Positions 35,701 through 44,616 of a stretch of DNA of 64,000 nt are shown piece by piece. The DNA comes from Streptomyces sp. NBC_00433 (GTDB lineage Bacteria; Actinomycetota; Actinomycetes; Streptomycetales; Streptomycetaceae). Every line of letters begins with the position of its first letter. The first letter of the stretch is position 1. The notes under the pieces were generated by a model. That model made no database searches. It saw nothing but the letters and a program-made list of their open reading frames with translations, and was not told where the DNA came from. The stretch spans positions 5,971,501 to 6,035,500 of the forward strand of contig CP107926.1 in the NCBI GenBank assembly GCA_036015235.1. Reading direction: 5' to 3'. Position numbers and translations under genes: made by a program.

Positions 35701-36827
35701 CGGACCTCGGCACAGCCTTCAAGGATGTCCACGGCCGCGCGCCGGAAGGCTGCTGGGCCGCGCCCGGCCGGGTGAACCTGATCGGCGAGCACACCGACTA
35801 CAACGACGGCCATGTGCTGCCCTTCGCGATACCGCAGACCACCAGGGCCGCGGTCGCCCGCCGCGACGACGGCCTGCTGCGGGTGCACTCCGCCGACATG
35901 GACGGCGGTGTGGTCGAGCTGCGGATCGACGACCTCGCCCCCGGCGCCGCCGCCGGCTGGGCCACCTACCCGGCCGCCGTGCTGTGGACGCTGCGCGAGG
36001 CGGGGCACCCCGTCGGCGGCGCCGACATCCACTACGACAGCACCGTGCCCGTCGGCGGCGGCCTGTCGTCCTCCGCGGCCCTCCAGGTCGTCACCGCGCT
36101 CGCCCTCGGCGACCTGCACGGCGTCGAGATGAGCCGCCAGGAGACCGCGCTGCTCTGCCAGCGCTCGGAGAACGTGTACGTGGGCGCGCCCGTCGGCGTC
36201 ATGGACCAGACCGCCTCCGCGTGCTGCGCCGAGGGGCACGCCCTGCACCTCGACGTACGCGGCCTCGAACAGCGCCAGGTGCCGCTCGACCTGGCCGGCC
36301 AGGACCTGACGCTGCTGGTCGCCGACACGCGCGTCAAGCACGCCCACGCGGACGGGGCCTACGCCTCGCTGCGGGCCGGCTGCGAAGCCGCCGCGGCCGC
36401 GCTCGGCCTGGCCGCGCTGCGCGACGTGCCCTACTCCGGCCTGAGCGCGGCGCTCGACGCCCTCCCCGACGAGCGGCTGCGGCGCCTCACCCGGCATGTC
36501 GTCACCGAGAACCGCCGCGTCGAGGACGTCATCGCCCTCCTGGACGCCGGGCGCATCCGCGACATCGGCCCCGTCCTGACCGCAGGCCACATGTCCCTGC
36601 GGGACGACTTCCAGGTGTCCTGCCCCGAACTGGACCTCGTGGTCGACACCGCGCTCGCCTGCGGCGCGCTCGGCGCCCGTATGACCGGCGGCGGCTTCGG
36701 GGGCTCCGCGATCGCCCTCGTCCCCACCCCGGAGGTCCCCGCGGTCACCGCCGCCGTCCAGTCCGCCCTTCCGGCGGCGCGCGTCTTCGCCTCCACTCCC
36801 TCCGGCGGTGCCCACCGCCTGTCCTGA
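35697..36827 (+). CDS. galK: galactokinase
   Basis: A 376-residue GHMP-family galactokinase. The signature G-R-V-N-L-I-G-E-H-T-D-Y-N near residue 24 binds galactose, the ATP loop P-V-G-G-G-L-S-S-S-A near 118 and the catalytic Asp in M-D-Q-T-A are present, and the closing G-G-G-F-G-G-S-A glycine motif lies near 326. It is the last gene of galTEK. Confidence 0.97.
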   Translation: MTDLGTAFKDVHGRAPEGCWAAPGRVNLIGEHTDYNDGHVLPFAIPQTTRAAVARRDDGLLRVHSADMDGGVVELRIDDLAPGAAAGWATYPAAVLWTLREAGHPVGGADIHYDSTVPVGGGLSSSAALQVVTALALGDLHGVEMSRQETALLCQRSENVYVGAPVGVMDQTASACCAEGHALHLDVRGLEQRQVPLDLAGQDLTLLVADTRVKHAHADGAYASLRAGCEAAAAALGLAALRDVPYSGLSAALDALPDERLRRLTRHVVTENRRVEDVIALLDAGRIRDIGPVLTAGHMSLRDDFQVSCPELDLVVDTALACGALGARMTGGGFGGSAIALVPTPEVPAVTAAVQSALPAARVFASTPSGGAHRLS

Positions 36828-37223
36828 CGCGCGGTCAGCCGCACCAGGCCGCGCCTTGCCGAGCCGGCCCGGGTGAAGCTCCGGACCGCCTCTTCGGGCA
36901 GGTGGCGGCCCGTGCGCGGGCGGCGGCCGCCTCGTACGATTCCCCGCAGCCCAGGGGGACGCCGCCTCGTGCGGCGGGGCCGGCGTCCCGCGGCGAAGGG
37001 GCGCGGGTCCTGCCCGGACGGGCAAGTTCCGTCAAGACGGCGCCAATGTGCGGGGAAACCCCTACGCTTTTCCCACAGCGCCGGTGGGGGCCGGCGTTCA
37101 TCAGGGGGCGAGACGCACGGGATTCGGCACCCGTGCCCGGGGCGGCGGCCTCGACGCGGGTGCCGGGTCCCAGGCGATGACGCCCCGCCACTGGGGGAGT
37201 GCCGTACAGCGGGAGTGGTGTCC
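36828..37223. other. intergenic region after galK
   Basis: No gene is supported in this 396-bp stretch: the open frames are shadows without Shine-Dalgarno sites or recognisable domains. The first half is GC-rich and may hold the galK terminator. A less GC-rich patch around 37050-37080 may carry the promoter of the following regulator gene; I cannot assign -35/-10 boxes with confidence. Confidence 0.6.
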
Positions 37224-38021
37224 GTGGGACGAATCCGCGTGCTCGTCGTCGATGACCATCGCATCTTCGCCGAGTCGCTCGCCGCCGCACTCGCGGCGGA
37301 ATCCGACGTCGACGTGTCAGCAGCCGGCAGCGGGCCCGCCGCCCAGCGCTGCCTGGACCGGGCCGCGGTCGACGGACGGCGTTACGACGTACTGCTGGTC
37401 GACGCCGACCTGGGCACAGGTCCGCGGGACCGGCCGCAACTGGCGGCCGTGCCCTCGCTGTCCGAGCAGCGGCGGCCCGAGCCGCGCGACCCCGTCATCG
37501 ACGGCCTCGCGCTGGTCGAGAGGGTCCGTGCCGAGCACCTGGGCACCCGTACGGTGGTGCTGGCCGAGCGCGACGACCCGCACCGCGCGGCCTGCGCGCT
37601 GCAGGCCGGGGCGTCCGGCTGGGTCGCCAAGGACTGCTCGCTGTCCCGGCTGCTCGCCGTGGTGCGCGGGGTGCTGCGGGACGAGACGCATCTGCCGCCC
37701 GCGCTGCTGACCGGTGTGCTGCGGGAGCTGACCGCGGCCCGCAGGCACCGCACCGAGAGCGAGCAGCTGGTCGAGTCGCTCACGCCGCGCGAGCAGGAGG
37801 TGCTGCGCTGCATGGTCGCGGGCCTGGGCCGCAAGGCGGTCGCCGAGCGGCTGTTCCTGTCCCCGCACACGGTCCGCACGCACATGCAGAACGTGCTGGG
37901 CAAGCTCGGCGTGCACTCGACGCTCGCGGCCGTGGCGCTGGCCCGGCGGGCCGGCGTGGGGCCGGTGGAGCTGGTCCCGTCAGGTGGGGACGTTGTCGAA
38001 AGGCGCGGTCAGCTGTCGTAG
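37224..38021 (+). CDS. LuxR-type response regulator with insertion in the receiver
   Basis: A 265-residue NarL/LuxR-family regulator. The receiver keeps its acidic pocket (V-V-D-D-H), phosphoacceptor D60 in L-L-V-D-A-D-L and the Lys in G-A-S-G-W-V-A-K. About 25 extra residues are inserted straight after D60 (roughly 65-90, Pro/Arg/Gln-rich). The LuxR domain is intact (L-T-P-R-E-Q-E-V-L). The GTG at 37224 has GGGAG eight bases upstream; another GTG two codons earlier is possible. No kinase gene is adjacent. Its 3' end overlaps the convergent tamR gene by 42 bases. Confidence 0.88.
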   Translation: MGRIRVLVVDDHRIFAESLAAALAAESDVDVSAAGSGPAAQRCLDRAAVDGRRYDVLLVDADLGTGPRDRPQLAAVPSLSEQRRPEPRDPVIDGLALVERVRAEHLGTRTVVLAERDDPHRAACALQAGASGWVAKDCSLSRLLAVVRGVLRDETHLPPALLTGVLRELTAARRHRTESEQLVESLTPREQEVLRCMVAGLGRKAVAERLFLSPHTVRTHMQNVLGKLGVHSTLAAVALARRAGVGPVELVPSGGDVVERRGQLS

Positions 38022-38477
38022 CAGCGCCGCGAGCTCTGCCCGCTGGGCCTGGCTCAGCTCGCCCAGGATCGCGCGCTCCTGGGCGAGCAGCCCGGCCAGC
38101 GCGCGGTCGGCGCGGTCTTGGCCGGCCGGGGTGAGCCTGACCAGCACCCCGCGCCGGTCCGAGGGGTCGGGGAGCCGCTCGACCAGCCGCTTCTCGGCGA
38201 GCCTGTCGATCCGGTTGGTCATCGTGCCCGAGGTGACCAGCGTCTGGGTGAGCAGCTGACCGGGCGAGAGCTGATACGGGGTGCCGGCCCGCCGCAGCGC
38301 GGTGAGCACGTCGAATTCCCACGGCTCCAGGCTGTGCTCCGAGAAGGCCAGCCGGCGGGCCCGGTCCAGGTGCCTGGCCAGCCTGCTCACCCGGCTGAGG
38401 ACCTCAAGCGGTTCGACGTCGAGGTCGGGGCGCTCTCGGCGCCATGCAGCGACCAGCCGGTCGACCTCGTCCTCCAT
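37980..38477 (-). CDS. tamR: MarR-family regulator, TamR-like
   Basis: A 165-residue MarR protein. The winged helix spans about residues 45-125 with the recognition region T-S-G-T-M-T-N-R-I-D-R-L-A and the wing D-P-S-D-R-R-G-V-L-V. It is divergent from a trans-aconitate methyltransferase gene across a 134-bp gap holding a 14-bp palindrome. That arrangement is the one described for TamR of Streptomyces coelicolor, which represses tam and responds to citrate and aconitates. The name rests on synteny and operator, not on a sequence search. Confidence 0.88.
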   Translation of the reverse strand: MEDEVDRLVAAWRRERPDLDVEPLEVLSRVSRLARHLDRARRLAFSEHSLEPWEFDVLTALRRAGTPYQLSPGQLLTQTLVTSGTMTNRIDRLAEKRLVERLPDPSDRRGVLVRLTPAGQDRADRALAGLLAQERAILGELSQAQRAELAALLRQLTAPFDNVPT

Positions 38478-38511
38478 GGGATCAGTGTAATAGGTCTGTC
38501 GATATGAAGTC

Positions 38512-38525
38512 TCTTGACATCAAGA
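38512..38525. promoter_or_regulatory. TamR-type operator between tamR and tam
   Basis: TCTTGACATCAAGA is a perfect palindrome with six-base arms and a CA centre, centrally placed between the divergent tamR and tam genes. Flanking CGATAT (38500) and ATATCG (38525) add outer symmetry. Single palindromes in the shared promoter are the usual MarR-family autoregulatory site. Confidence 0.8.
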
Positions 38526-38611
38526 TATCGATGGGTGGAGCCTTGAGACGGGGGGTAGAACCTCCCCCTCCGTTTCGGCAGCGGTTCCGTACCAGCCAGG
38601 GAGTACGAACG

Positions 38612-39445
38612 ATGCACGCAGCACCGACGTGGGACCCGCACCAGTACCTCCGGCACGCCACCCACCGCACCCGGCCGTTCCTCGATCTCCTCGCCCGCAT
38701 CACCGAGCTGCCGGGTGGCGGCTCACCCCGTATCGCCGACGTCGGCTGCGGACCCGGCAATGTCACCGCGCTGCTCGCCGGCAGATGGCCGGCGGCCCGT
38801 ATCACCGGCCTGGACAGCTCCCGGGAGATGCTGGCCACGGCCGCGCAATATGCCGGGCCGACCCCCGGCGGCGGCACCATGGACTTCCGCCGGGCGGACG
38901 CCGCCGAATGGACGCCGGACGAGCCCTACGACCTGATCGTCTCCAACGCCGCGCTCCAGTGGGTGCCAGGACACGCCGACCGCTTCGGCGACTGGCTCGA
39001 CCACGTCACCCCGGGCGGCATCCTCGCCTTCCAGGTGCCCGGCAACTTCACCGCGCCGAGCCACGCGCTGCTCGCCGAGCTGTGCGACACCCCGCAGTGG
39101 CGCGGCCGGCTCGACGGGCACGGCCGCCGCTATGTGCACATCCTCAGCCCCGCCGACTACCTGGAGCGCCTCACCGTGCTCGGCTGCGAGGTCGTGGACG
39201 TCTGGGAGTCCACCTATGTGCAGCTGCTCCAGGGCGAGGACCCGGTCCTGGAATGGACCAAGGGCACCGCCCTGCGCCCGGTGCTCACCGCGCTGGACGG
39301 CGACCCGGGCGCGACGCGGGAATTCGTCGCCCAATACCGCGACCTGCTGCGCAAGGCCTATCCGCCGGGCGCCCACGGCACGGTCTTCCCCTTCCGCCGG
39401 ATATTCGCCGTCGCCCGCACCGCCACACCGGCGGCCGCGCGGTGA
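38612..39445 (+). CDS. tam: trans-aconitate 2-methyltransferase
   Basis: A 277-residue SAM-dependent methyltransferase that methylates trans-aconitate, a toxic by-product that inhibits aconitase. The N-terminus W-D-P-H-Q-Y-L-R-H is followed by the SAM motif A-D-V-G-C-G-P-G-N near residue 43, then L-D-S-S-R-E-M near 70 and S-N-A-A-L-Q-W near 112, all family-typical. The ATG follows GGGAG. A VOC protein gene overlaps the stop by four bases. Confidence 0.93.
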   Translation: MHAAPTWDPHQYLRHATHRTRPFLDLLARITELPGGGSPRIADVGCGPGNVTALLAGRWPAARITGLDSSREMLATAAQYAGPTPGGGTMDFRRADAAEWTPDEPYDLIVSNAALQWVPGHADRFGDWLDHVTPGGILAFQVPGNFTAPSHALLAELCDTPQWRGRLDGHGRRYVHILSPADYLERLTVLGCEVVDVWESTYVQLLQGEDPVLEWTKGTALRPVLTALDGDPGATREFVAQYRDLLRKAYPPGAHGTVFPFRRIFAVARTATPAAAR

Positions 39446-39816
39446 TCACCGCCCTGGACCACGTCCTGCTCGCGGCCCCACCGGGCAGCGAGCCGCGACT
39501 GCGGGCGTATTACGCGGGGGTGCTCGGCATGACCGAGATCCCCAAGCCCCCGGGCCTGGCCGCCCGGGGCGGCTGCTGGTTCACCGCCGGCAGCGTCGTC
39601 CTGCACCTCGGCATCGAGGACCCGCACCGCCCGGCCCGCAAGGCCCATCCGGGCATACGCGTCACCGCCATCCACGCCTTCGCCGACCGCCTCACCGCGC
39701 ACGGCGCCGCCGTCGTCTGGGACGACGGACTCCCCGGCCACACCCGCTTCTACTCCGACGACCCGGTGGGCAACCGCCTGGAGTTCCTCGAACCCGACCC
39801 GCCGCCTGCCGCGTGA
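39442..39816 (+). CDS. VOC/glyoxalase superfamily protein
   Basis: A 124-residue single-domain VOC protein. It begins A-L-D-H-V-L-L-A-A-P, with the first metal-ligand His, has G-M-T-E-I-P-K-P near residue 31, and ends with D-P-V-G-N-R-L-E-F-L-E, where the last Glu is the usual ligand. Its GTG overlaps the tam stop, so it shares the TamR-controlled transcript. The activity (glyoxalase, dioxygenase or binding protein) cannot be told. Confidence 0.88.
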   Translation: MITALDHVLLAAPPGSEPRLRAYYAGVLGMTEIPKPPGLAARGGCWFTAGSVVLHLGIEDPHRPARKAHPGIRVTAIHAFADRLTAHGAAVVWDDGLPGHTRFYSDDPVGNRLEFLEPDPPPAA

Positions 39817-39858
39817 CCCCCGTGCCTGCCGCCGCGCCCGCCAGGGCCGGAGGCGGGC

Positions 39859-40353
39859 CTACAGGGTCAGGAAGGCGCCGGTCAGCAGGGCCGCGCCGAG
39901 GCCGGCGACGGTCCATGCGGTGCGGCGCATGCGCAGCCCGCCGGCCAGCACCACGGCCGCCAGCAGCAGGGCGCCGCCGAAGGGCACCCAGGCGAAGAGG
40001 ACGCCGCCCCAGCCGGCCCTGACCACCTTGTCGGTGCCGGGCTCGACGGCGACGGGTATCTTCGCGCCGGTGGTGTGCCGGATCGGCAGGCTTATGGTGA
40101 CCCGGGCGCGGGCGGTGGCGGTGCCCTCAGGGGCGAAGGGCCCCGTGCAGGTGGAGTCGTCGCAATTGACCAGGGCCATCGTGCCGTGCTCGCGGCCCTT
40201 GGTGAGCATCACGTGCTGCGCGGTCCGCCAGGAGTCCCACGCACCGGACACCAGCAGCAGCGCCACCGCGGCGGCCACGCCGACCACCCGGGCCAGCAGC
40301 ACCAGCCCCCAAGCGCCTTCCGCCATCCGGCGGGAACGGCTCCGTTCGACCAT
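39859..40353 (-). CDS. membrane protein of unknown function
   Basis: A 164-residue protein with an N-terminal membrane segment (about 13-38), an extracytoplasmic loop of about 70 residues containing C-D-D-S-T-C, and two further hydrophobic segments near the C-terminus (about 115-140 and 143-162). The layout resembles DUF3592-type proteins, but I could not confirm this. It lies just downstream of pth on the same strand. The function is unknown. Confidence 0.8.
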   Translation of the reverse strand: MVERSRSRRMAEGAWGLVLLARVVGVAAAVALLLVSGAWDSWRTAQHVMLTKGREHGTMALVNCDDSTCTGPFAPEGTATARARVTISLPIRHTTGAKIPVAVEPGTDKVVRAGWGGVLFAWVPFGGALLLAAVVLAGGLRMRRTAWTVAGLGAALLTGAFLTL

Positions 40354-40411
40354 GCGGGCGATCTTTGGCCATCGCGTGCCGTCCGGTCAAACCCGGCGGC
40401 CCGAGCCGGGG

Positions 40412-41005
40412 TCAGCTGTTGTACGTGCCCTGCGCGCGCTCCAGGCCGTCGGCGATCAGCGCCTCGACGGCGTCGGCCGCCCGGTCCACGAACCAGTCCA
40501 GCTCCTTGCGCTCGGCCGCCGAGAAGTCCTTGAGCACGAAGGCGGCCACGTCCATCCGCCCGGGCGGCCGGCCGATGCCGGCCCGTACGCGCAGATAGTT
40601 CGCGCCCAGCGACTTGGTCACGGACTTGAGCCCGTTGTGGCCGTTGTCGCCGCCGCCGAGCTTGAGCCGCAGCGCGGCGTACGGGATGTCCAGCTCGTCG
40701 TGCACGGCGATGATCTGCTCGGTCGGCACCTTGTAGAAGTCCTTGAGCGCGGTCACCGGGCCGCCGGACAGGTTCATGAACGTCATCGGCTTGGCCAGCA
40801 CCACCCGGCGGCTCGCGGGCCCCGGGGGGCCGATCCGGCCCTCCACGACCTGGGCCTGCGCCTTGCCCGAGCGCTTGAAGTGCCCGCCGATCCGCTCGGC
40901 GAGCAGGTCGGCGACCATGAAGCCGATGTTGTGCCGGTTCGCCGCGTATTCGGGCCCCGGATTGCCCAGGCCGGCCACCAGCCAGGGCGCTGTGCTCTCG
41001 CTCAT
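40412..41005 (-). CDS. pth: peptidyl-tRNA hydrolase
   Basis: A 197-residue Pth that recycles peptidyl-tRNA released from ribosomes. G-L-G-N-P-G-P-E-Y begins near residue 11, the catalytic His is in N-R-H-N-I-G-F, and F-M-N-L-S-G, V-H-D-E-L-D and G-G-G-D-N-G-H-N-G-L-K-S follow in order. The ATG at 41005 is preferred to one 12 codons upstream because the conserved protein begins there. The rplY-pth pairing is typical of bacteria. Confidence 0.97.
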   Translation of the reverse strand: MSESTAPWLVAGLGNPGPEYAANRHNIGFMVADLLAERIGGHFKRSGKAQAQVVEGRIGPPGPASRRVVLAKPMTFMNLSGGPVTALKDFYKVPTEQIIAVHDELDIPYAALRLKLGGGDNGHNGLKSVTKSLGANYLRVRAGIGRPPGRMDVAAFVLKDFSAAERKELDWFVDRAADAVEALIADGLERAQGTYNS

Positions 41006-41114
41006 CCACGTCTCCAGGTCTCGGGGCCCACGCCCTCGCACGGTGAACGCAACTCCGCCGCCGCACCCCGAAGGGTACGGCGGCGGCCGGGAGTCGCCTG
41101 GCGGCGACGCCGGA

Positions 41115-41735
41115 TCAGGCCTCCTCGGCGGCGGCTTCCTCGGCGGGAGCGGCCTCCTCGGCGCCTTCCTCTTCCTCGGTCTCCTCGACGGCCTCGGCCT
41201 GCGCGGCCACGACCTGGATCACGACGGCGTCCTCGTCGACGGCCAGCGTGGTGCCCTTCGGCAGCGCGATGTCCTTGGCGAGGATGGAGGCGCCGGCCTC
41301 CAGGCCCTCGACGCTGACCGTGACGCCCTCGGGGATGTGGGTGGCCTCGGCCTCGACCGGCAGGGTGTTGAGCACGTGCTCCAGCAGGTTGCCGCCGGGG
41401 GCCAGCTCGCCTTCGGTGTTGACCGGGATCTCGACGGTGACCTTCTCGCCGCGCTTGACCGACAGCAGGTCGACGTGCTCGATGAAGCCGCGCAGCGGGT
41501 CGCGCTGCACGGCCTTGGGGATGACCAGCTCGGACTTGCCGTCGATGTCCAGCGCGATCAGGACGTTCGCGGTGCGCAGCGCGAGCAGCAGCTCGTGGCC
41601 GGGGACCGAGACGTGCTTGGGGTCGGCGCCGTGGCCGTAGATGACGGCGGGCACCTGGTCGGCACGGCGGATACGGCGGGCGGCGCCCTTGCCGAACTCG
41701 GTGCGCTGCTGGGCGGCGATCTTGACCTCGGACAT
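41115..41735 (-). CDS. rplY: 50S ribosomal protein L25/general stress protein Ctc
   Basis: A 206-residue CTC-form L25 that binds 5S rRNA. The N-terminal L25 barrel (R-T-E-F-G-K-G-A-A-R-R-I-R then V-P-A-V-I-Y-G-H-G) is followed by the TL5/CTC C-terminal domain, and a strongly acidic Ala/Glu tail of ~35 residues. The ATG at 41735 follows GAGGAGTGAACCTC. It lies between prs and pth; a 15-bp stem sits in the gap to prs. Confidence 0.96.
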   Translation of the reverse strand: MSEVKIAAQQRTEFGKGAARRIRRADQVPAVIYGHGADPKHVSVPGHELLLALRTANVLIALDIDGKSELVIPKAVQRDPLRGFIEHVDLLSVKRGEKVTVEIPVNTEGELAPGGNLLEHVLNTLPVEAEATHIPEGVTVSVEGLEAGASILAKDIALPKGTTLAVDEDAVVIQVVAAQAEAVEETEEEEGAEEAAPAEEAAAEEA

Positions 41736-41843
41736 GAGGTTCACTCCTCGTGATGGCAGACGGTACGGTCGCCCGGCCCCGACGGGCCGATCCACGGTTC
41801 ACGAGGAGCGCGTCGATAACGGAGCCGGGTCCGGACCGACAGA

Positions 41844-41904
41844 CGTCCGGGGCCTCCCTCGCCGAGCAACGCGCACAGCGTAACCGGCGGGGAGGCCCCG
41901 GACG
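41844..41904 (-). terminator. stem-loop between prs and rplY
   Basis: A perfect 15-bp inverted repeat (41844-41858 with 41890-41904, 31-base loop) lies in the 220-bp gap between prs and rplY. On the minus strand it follows prs, so it probably ends that transcript; its large loop also allows a regulatory leader role for rplY. Confidence 0.55.
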
Positions 41905-41955
41905 AAATCGATCTACGGCGCAGGACCGGCAGACGTACCGATTCTGCGGCGGACT

Positions 41956-42933
41956 CTAGAGCGAGTCCTCGAACAGGCTGGTCACCGAGCCGTCCTCGAA
42001 GACCTCGCGCACGGCGTTGGCGATGGTCGGCGCCATCGACAGCACGGTGATCTTGTCGAGGTTCAGCTCGCCGGGGGTCGGCAGGGTGTCGGTCAGGATG
42101 AACTCGCTGACCCTGGAGTTCTTCAGCCGGTCGGCGGCCGGACCGGACAGCACACCGTGGGTGGCGGTGACGATGACGTCCTCGGCGCCGTTGGCGAACA
42201 GCGCGTCGGCGGCGGCGCAGATCGTGCCGCCGGTGTCGATCATGTCGTCGACCAGGACGCAGACCCGGCCCTTGACGTCGCCGACGACCTCGTGGACCTT
42301 CACCTGGTTGGCGACGTCCGGGTCGCGGCGCTTGTGCACGATGGCCAGCGGGGCGCCCAGGCGGTCGCACCAGCGGTCGGCGACCCTGACCCGGCCGGCG
42401 TCCGGCGAGACGACGGTCAGCTTGTTGCGGTCGACCTTCGCGCCGACGTAGTCCGCCAGGATCGGCAGTGCGAACAGGTGGTCGACCGGGCCGTCGAAGA
42501 AGCCCTGGATCTGGTCGGTGTGCAGGTCGACGGTGAGGATGCGGTCGGCGCCCGCCGTCTTGAACAGGTCGGCGATCAGCCGGGCCGAGATCGGCTCGCG
42601 GCCGCGGTGCTTCTTGTCCTGCCGGGCGTAGCCGTAGAAGGGCACGATCACGGTGATGCTGCGTGCCGACGCCCTCTTCAGGGCGTCCAGCATGATCAGC
42701 TGCTCCATGATCCACTGGTTGATGGGGCGGGTGTGGCTCTGGATCAGAAAGCAGTCCGCGCCGCGCGCAGACTCCTGGAACCGCACATAGATTTCGCCGT
42801 TGGCGAAGTCGAAAGCCTTGGTCGGCACCAGCTCGACTCCGAGTTCCGTTGCCACCGCCTCCGCCAGATCGGGGTGGGCGCGGCCGGAGAAGAGCATCAA
42901 CTTCTTCTCACCGGTCGTCTTGATCCCGGTCAC
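41956..42933 (-). CDS. prs: ribose-phosphate pyrophosphokinase
   Basis: A 325-residue PRPP synthetase, which makes 5-phosphoribosyl diphosphate for purine, pyrimidine, His and Trp synthesis. L-F-S-G-R-A-H-P-D-L-A opens the first domain; the catalytic flexible region Y-G-Y-A-R-Q-D-K-K-H-R-G-R-E-P and the PRPP-binding V-D-D-M-I-D-T-G-G-T-I are intact. The GTG start gives the normal length; a longer upstream frame has no conservation. It is 144 bp downstream of glmU on the same strand. Confidence 0.96.
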   Translation of the reverse strand: MTGIKTTGEKKLMLFSGRAHPDLAEAVATELGVELVPTKAFDFANGEIYVRFQESARGADCFLIQSHTRPINQWIMEQLIMLDALKRASARSITVIVPFYGYARQDKKHRGREPISARLIADLFKTAGADRILTVDLHTDQIQGFFDGPVDHLFALPILADYVGAKVDRNKLTVVSPDAGRVRVADRWCDRLGAPLAIVHKRRDPDVANQVKVHEVVGDVKGRVCVLVDDMIDTGGTICAAADALFANGAEDVIVTATHGVLSGPAADRLKNSRVSEFILTDTLPTPGELNLDKITVLSMAPTIANAVREVFEDGSVTSLFEDSL

Positions 42934-43077
42934 TGCACCGTCTCCTTGGTGTTCGACTGGTGTTCGACACAGCGACGCCCAGAAGTGGGCGTGCTGGCGG
43001 AATTGTGTGCACCCCACACGGTACGCCCCCTCTGGCGCATCCGTGCACCTCGGAGGGGCCGATGAGACGGCCCTCAC

Positions 43078-44541
43078 TCAGCCGTTCGCCGCGTCGCTCC
43101 CGGTCGGCTTGGCACGCTCCGCGGCCTGCGCCGCGGCGCTGCCCGGGCGCTTGCGGGCGACCCAGCCCTCGATGTTGCGCTGCTGCCCGCGGGCCACCGC
43201 GAGCGACCCGGCGGGCACGTCCTTGGTGATCACCGAGCCGGCCGCCGTGTAGGCGCCGTCGCCGACCACGACCGGTGCGACGAACATGTTGTCGGAACCG
43301 GTCTTGCAGTAACTGCCGATGGTGGTGTGGTGCTTGGCCTCGCCGTCGTAGTTGACGAAGACGCTGGCCGCGCCGATGTTGGTGTGCTCGCCGATGGTGG
43401 CGTCACCCACATAGCTCAGGTGCGGCACCTTGGTCCCGTCGCCGATCGAGGCGTTCTTCATCTCGACGTAGGTCCCGGCCTTGGCGCCCCGGCCGAGCTT
43501 GGCGCCGGGCCGCAGATACGCGTACGGTCCGACGTTCGCCTCCGGGCCGACCTCGGCCTCCTGGGCGACGGTGTTCGAGATCCGGGCGCCCGCCCCGACC
43601 ACCGTGTCGGTGAGCGTGCAGTTCGGGCCGACCTCGGCGCCGGTCGCCACCGTGGTGCGGCCGAGCAGCTGGGTGTTGGGGTGGATCAAGGTGTCGGGTT
43701 CGAGCACCACGTCGGCGTCCAGCCAGGTGGACACCGGGTCCACGATGGTGGCGCCGTCCAGCATGGCGCGGTGCAGCAGCCGCTCGTTGAAGACCCGGCG
43801 GGCCTCGGCGAGCTGCACCCGGTTGTTCACCCCGGCGATCTCCCGGTGGTCCGCCGCCGTGTACGCGCCCACCCGGTGGCCGGCCTCGCGCAGGATCGCC
43901 AGGGTGTCGGTCAGGTACTCCTCGGCCTGCGAGTTGTCCGTGGTGATCCTGGTCAGCGCCTCGGCGAGCAGCGCGGCGTCGTAGGCGTAGACACCGGAGT
44001 TGACCTCGCTGATGGTCTGCTGGTCGGGGGAGGCGTCCTTCTGCTCGACGATCGCCTTGACCTGGCCGTCGGTCAGATCCCGCACGATCCGCCCGTAGCC
44101 GGTCGGGTCGGGGACCTTCGCGGTCAGCACCGTCACTGCGTTGCCGTCTGCCTGGTGGGCGGCCACCAGGGTGGCCAGTGTCGCCGTGGTCAGCAGTGGG
44201 GTGTCGCCGTAGGTCACCACGACCGTGCCGTCCAGCTTGGCGCCCTGCCTGGCGAGCTCTTCGAGGCCGACGCGGACCGCGTGCCCGGTGCCGTTCTGCT
44301 CCTCCTGCACGGCGGTCAGCGCGGCCGGGTCGGCCCCCGACAGGTGGTCGACGACCTGCTCGCGCCCGTGCCCGACGACCACGACCAGATGCTCGGGGTC
44401 CAGTTCGCGGGACGCGGCGACCACATGGCCGAGCAGGGAGCGGCCGCAGATCGGGTGCAGGACCTTGGGGGTGGCCGACTTCATGCGAGTGCCCTCACCC
44501 GCGGCGAGGACGACGACGGCGGCCGGGCGTGTGGCGCTCAC
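43078..44541 (-). CDS. glmU: bifunctional UDP-N-acetylglucosamine pyrophosphorylase/glucosamine-1-phosphate N-acetyltransferase
   Basis: A 487-residue GlmU making UDP-GlcNAc for peptidoglycan. The uridylyltransferase domain starts L-A-A-G-E-G-T-R-M-K-S near residue 11. The left-handed beta-helix acetyltransferase domain shows hexapeptide repeats from about residue 265, with Y-V-E-M-K-N, H-L-S-Y-V-G-D-A and N-Y-D-G-E-A-K-H. The Arg/Lys/Ala-rich tail is usual in actinobacteria. The GTG follows AGGAG at a good distance. Confidence 0.96.
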   Translation of the reverse strand: MSATRPAAVVVLAAGEGTRMKSATPKVLHPICGRSLLGHVVAASRELDPEHLVVVVGHGREQVVDHLSGADPAALTAVQEEQNGTGHAVRVGLEELARQGAKLDGTVVVTYGDTPLLTTATLATLVAAHQADGNAVTVLTAKVPDPTGYGRIVRDLTDGQVKAIVEQKDASPDQQTISEVNSGVYAYDAALLAEALTRITTDNSQAEEYLTDTLAILREAGHRVGAYTAADHREIAGVNNRVQLAEARRVFNERLLHRAMLDGATIVDPVSTWLDADVVLEPDTLIHPNTQLLGRTTVATGAEVGPNCTLTDTVVGAGARISNTVAQEAEVGPEANVGPYAYLRPGAKLGRGAKAGTYVEMKNASIGDGTKVPHLSYVGDATIGEHTNIGAASVFVNYDGEAKHHTTIGSYCKTGSDNMFVAPVVVGDGAYTAAGSVITKDVPAGSLAVARGQQRNIEGWVARKRPGSAAAQAAERAKPTGSDAANG

Positions 44542-44616
44542 GGGGGAGACTCCTGGGCTTCGAGTGCGGGACACCCGCAGGATACCGAGGGCTTCCCGCC
44601 CGTGAACCACGTGCTG

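Noticed and set aside
36873..37223. N-terminal extension of the LuxR-type regulator
   Set aside because: The upstream in-frame sequence is low-complexity and unconserved; the receiver begins directly after the GTG at 37224.
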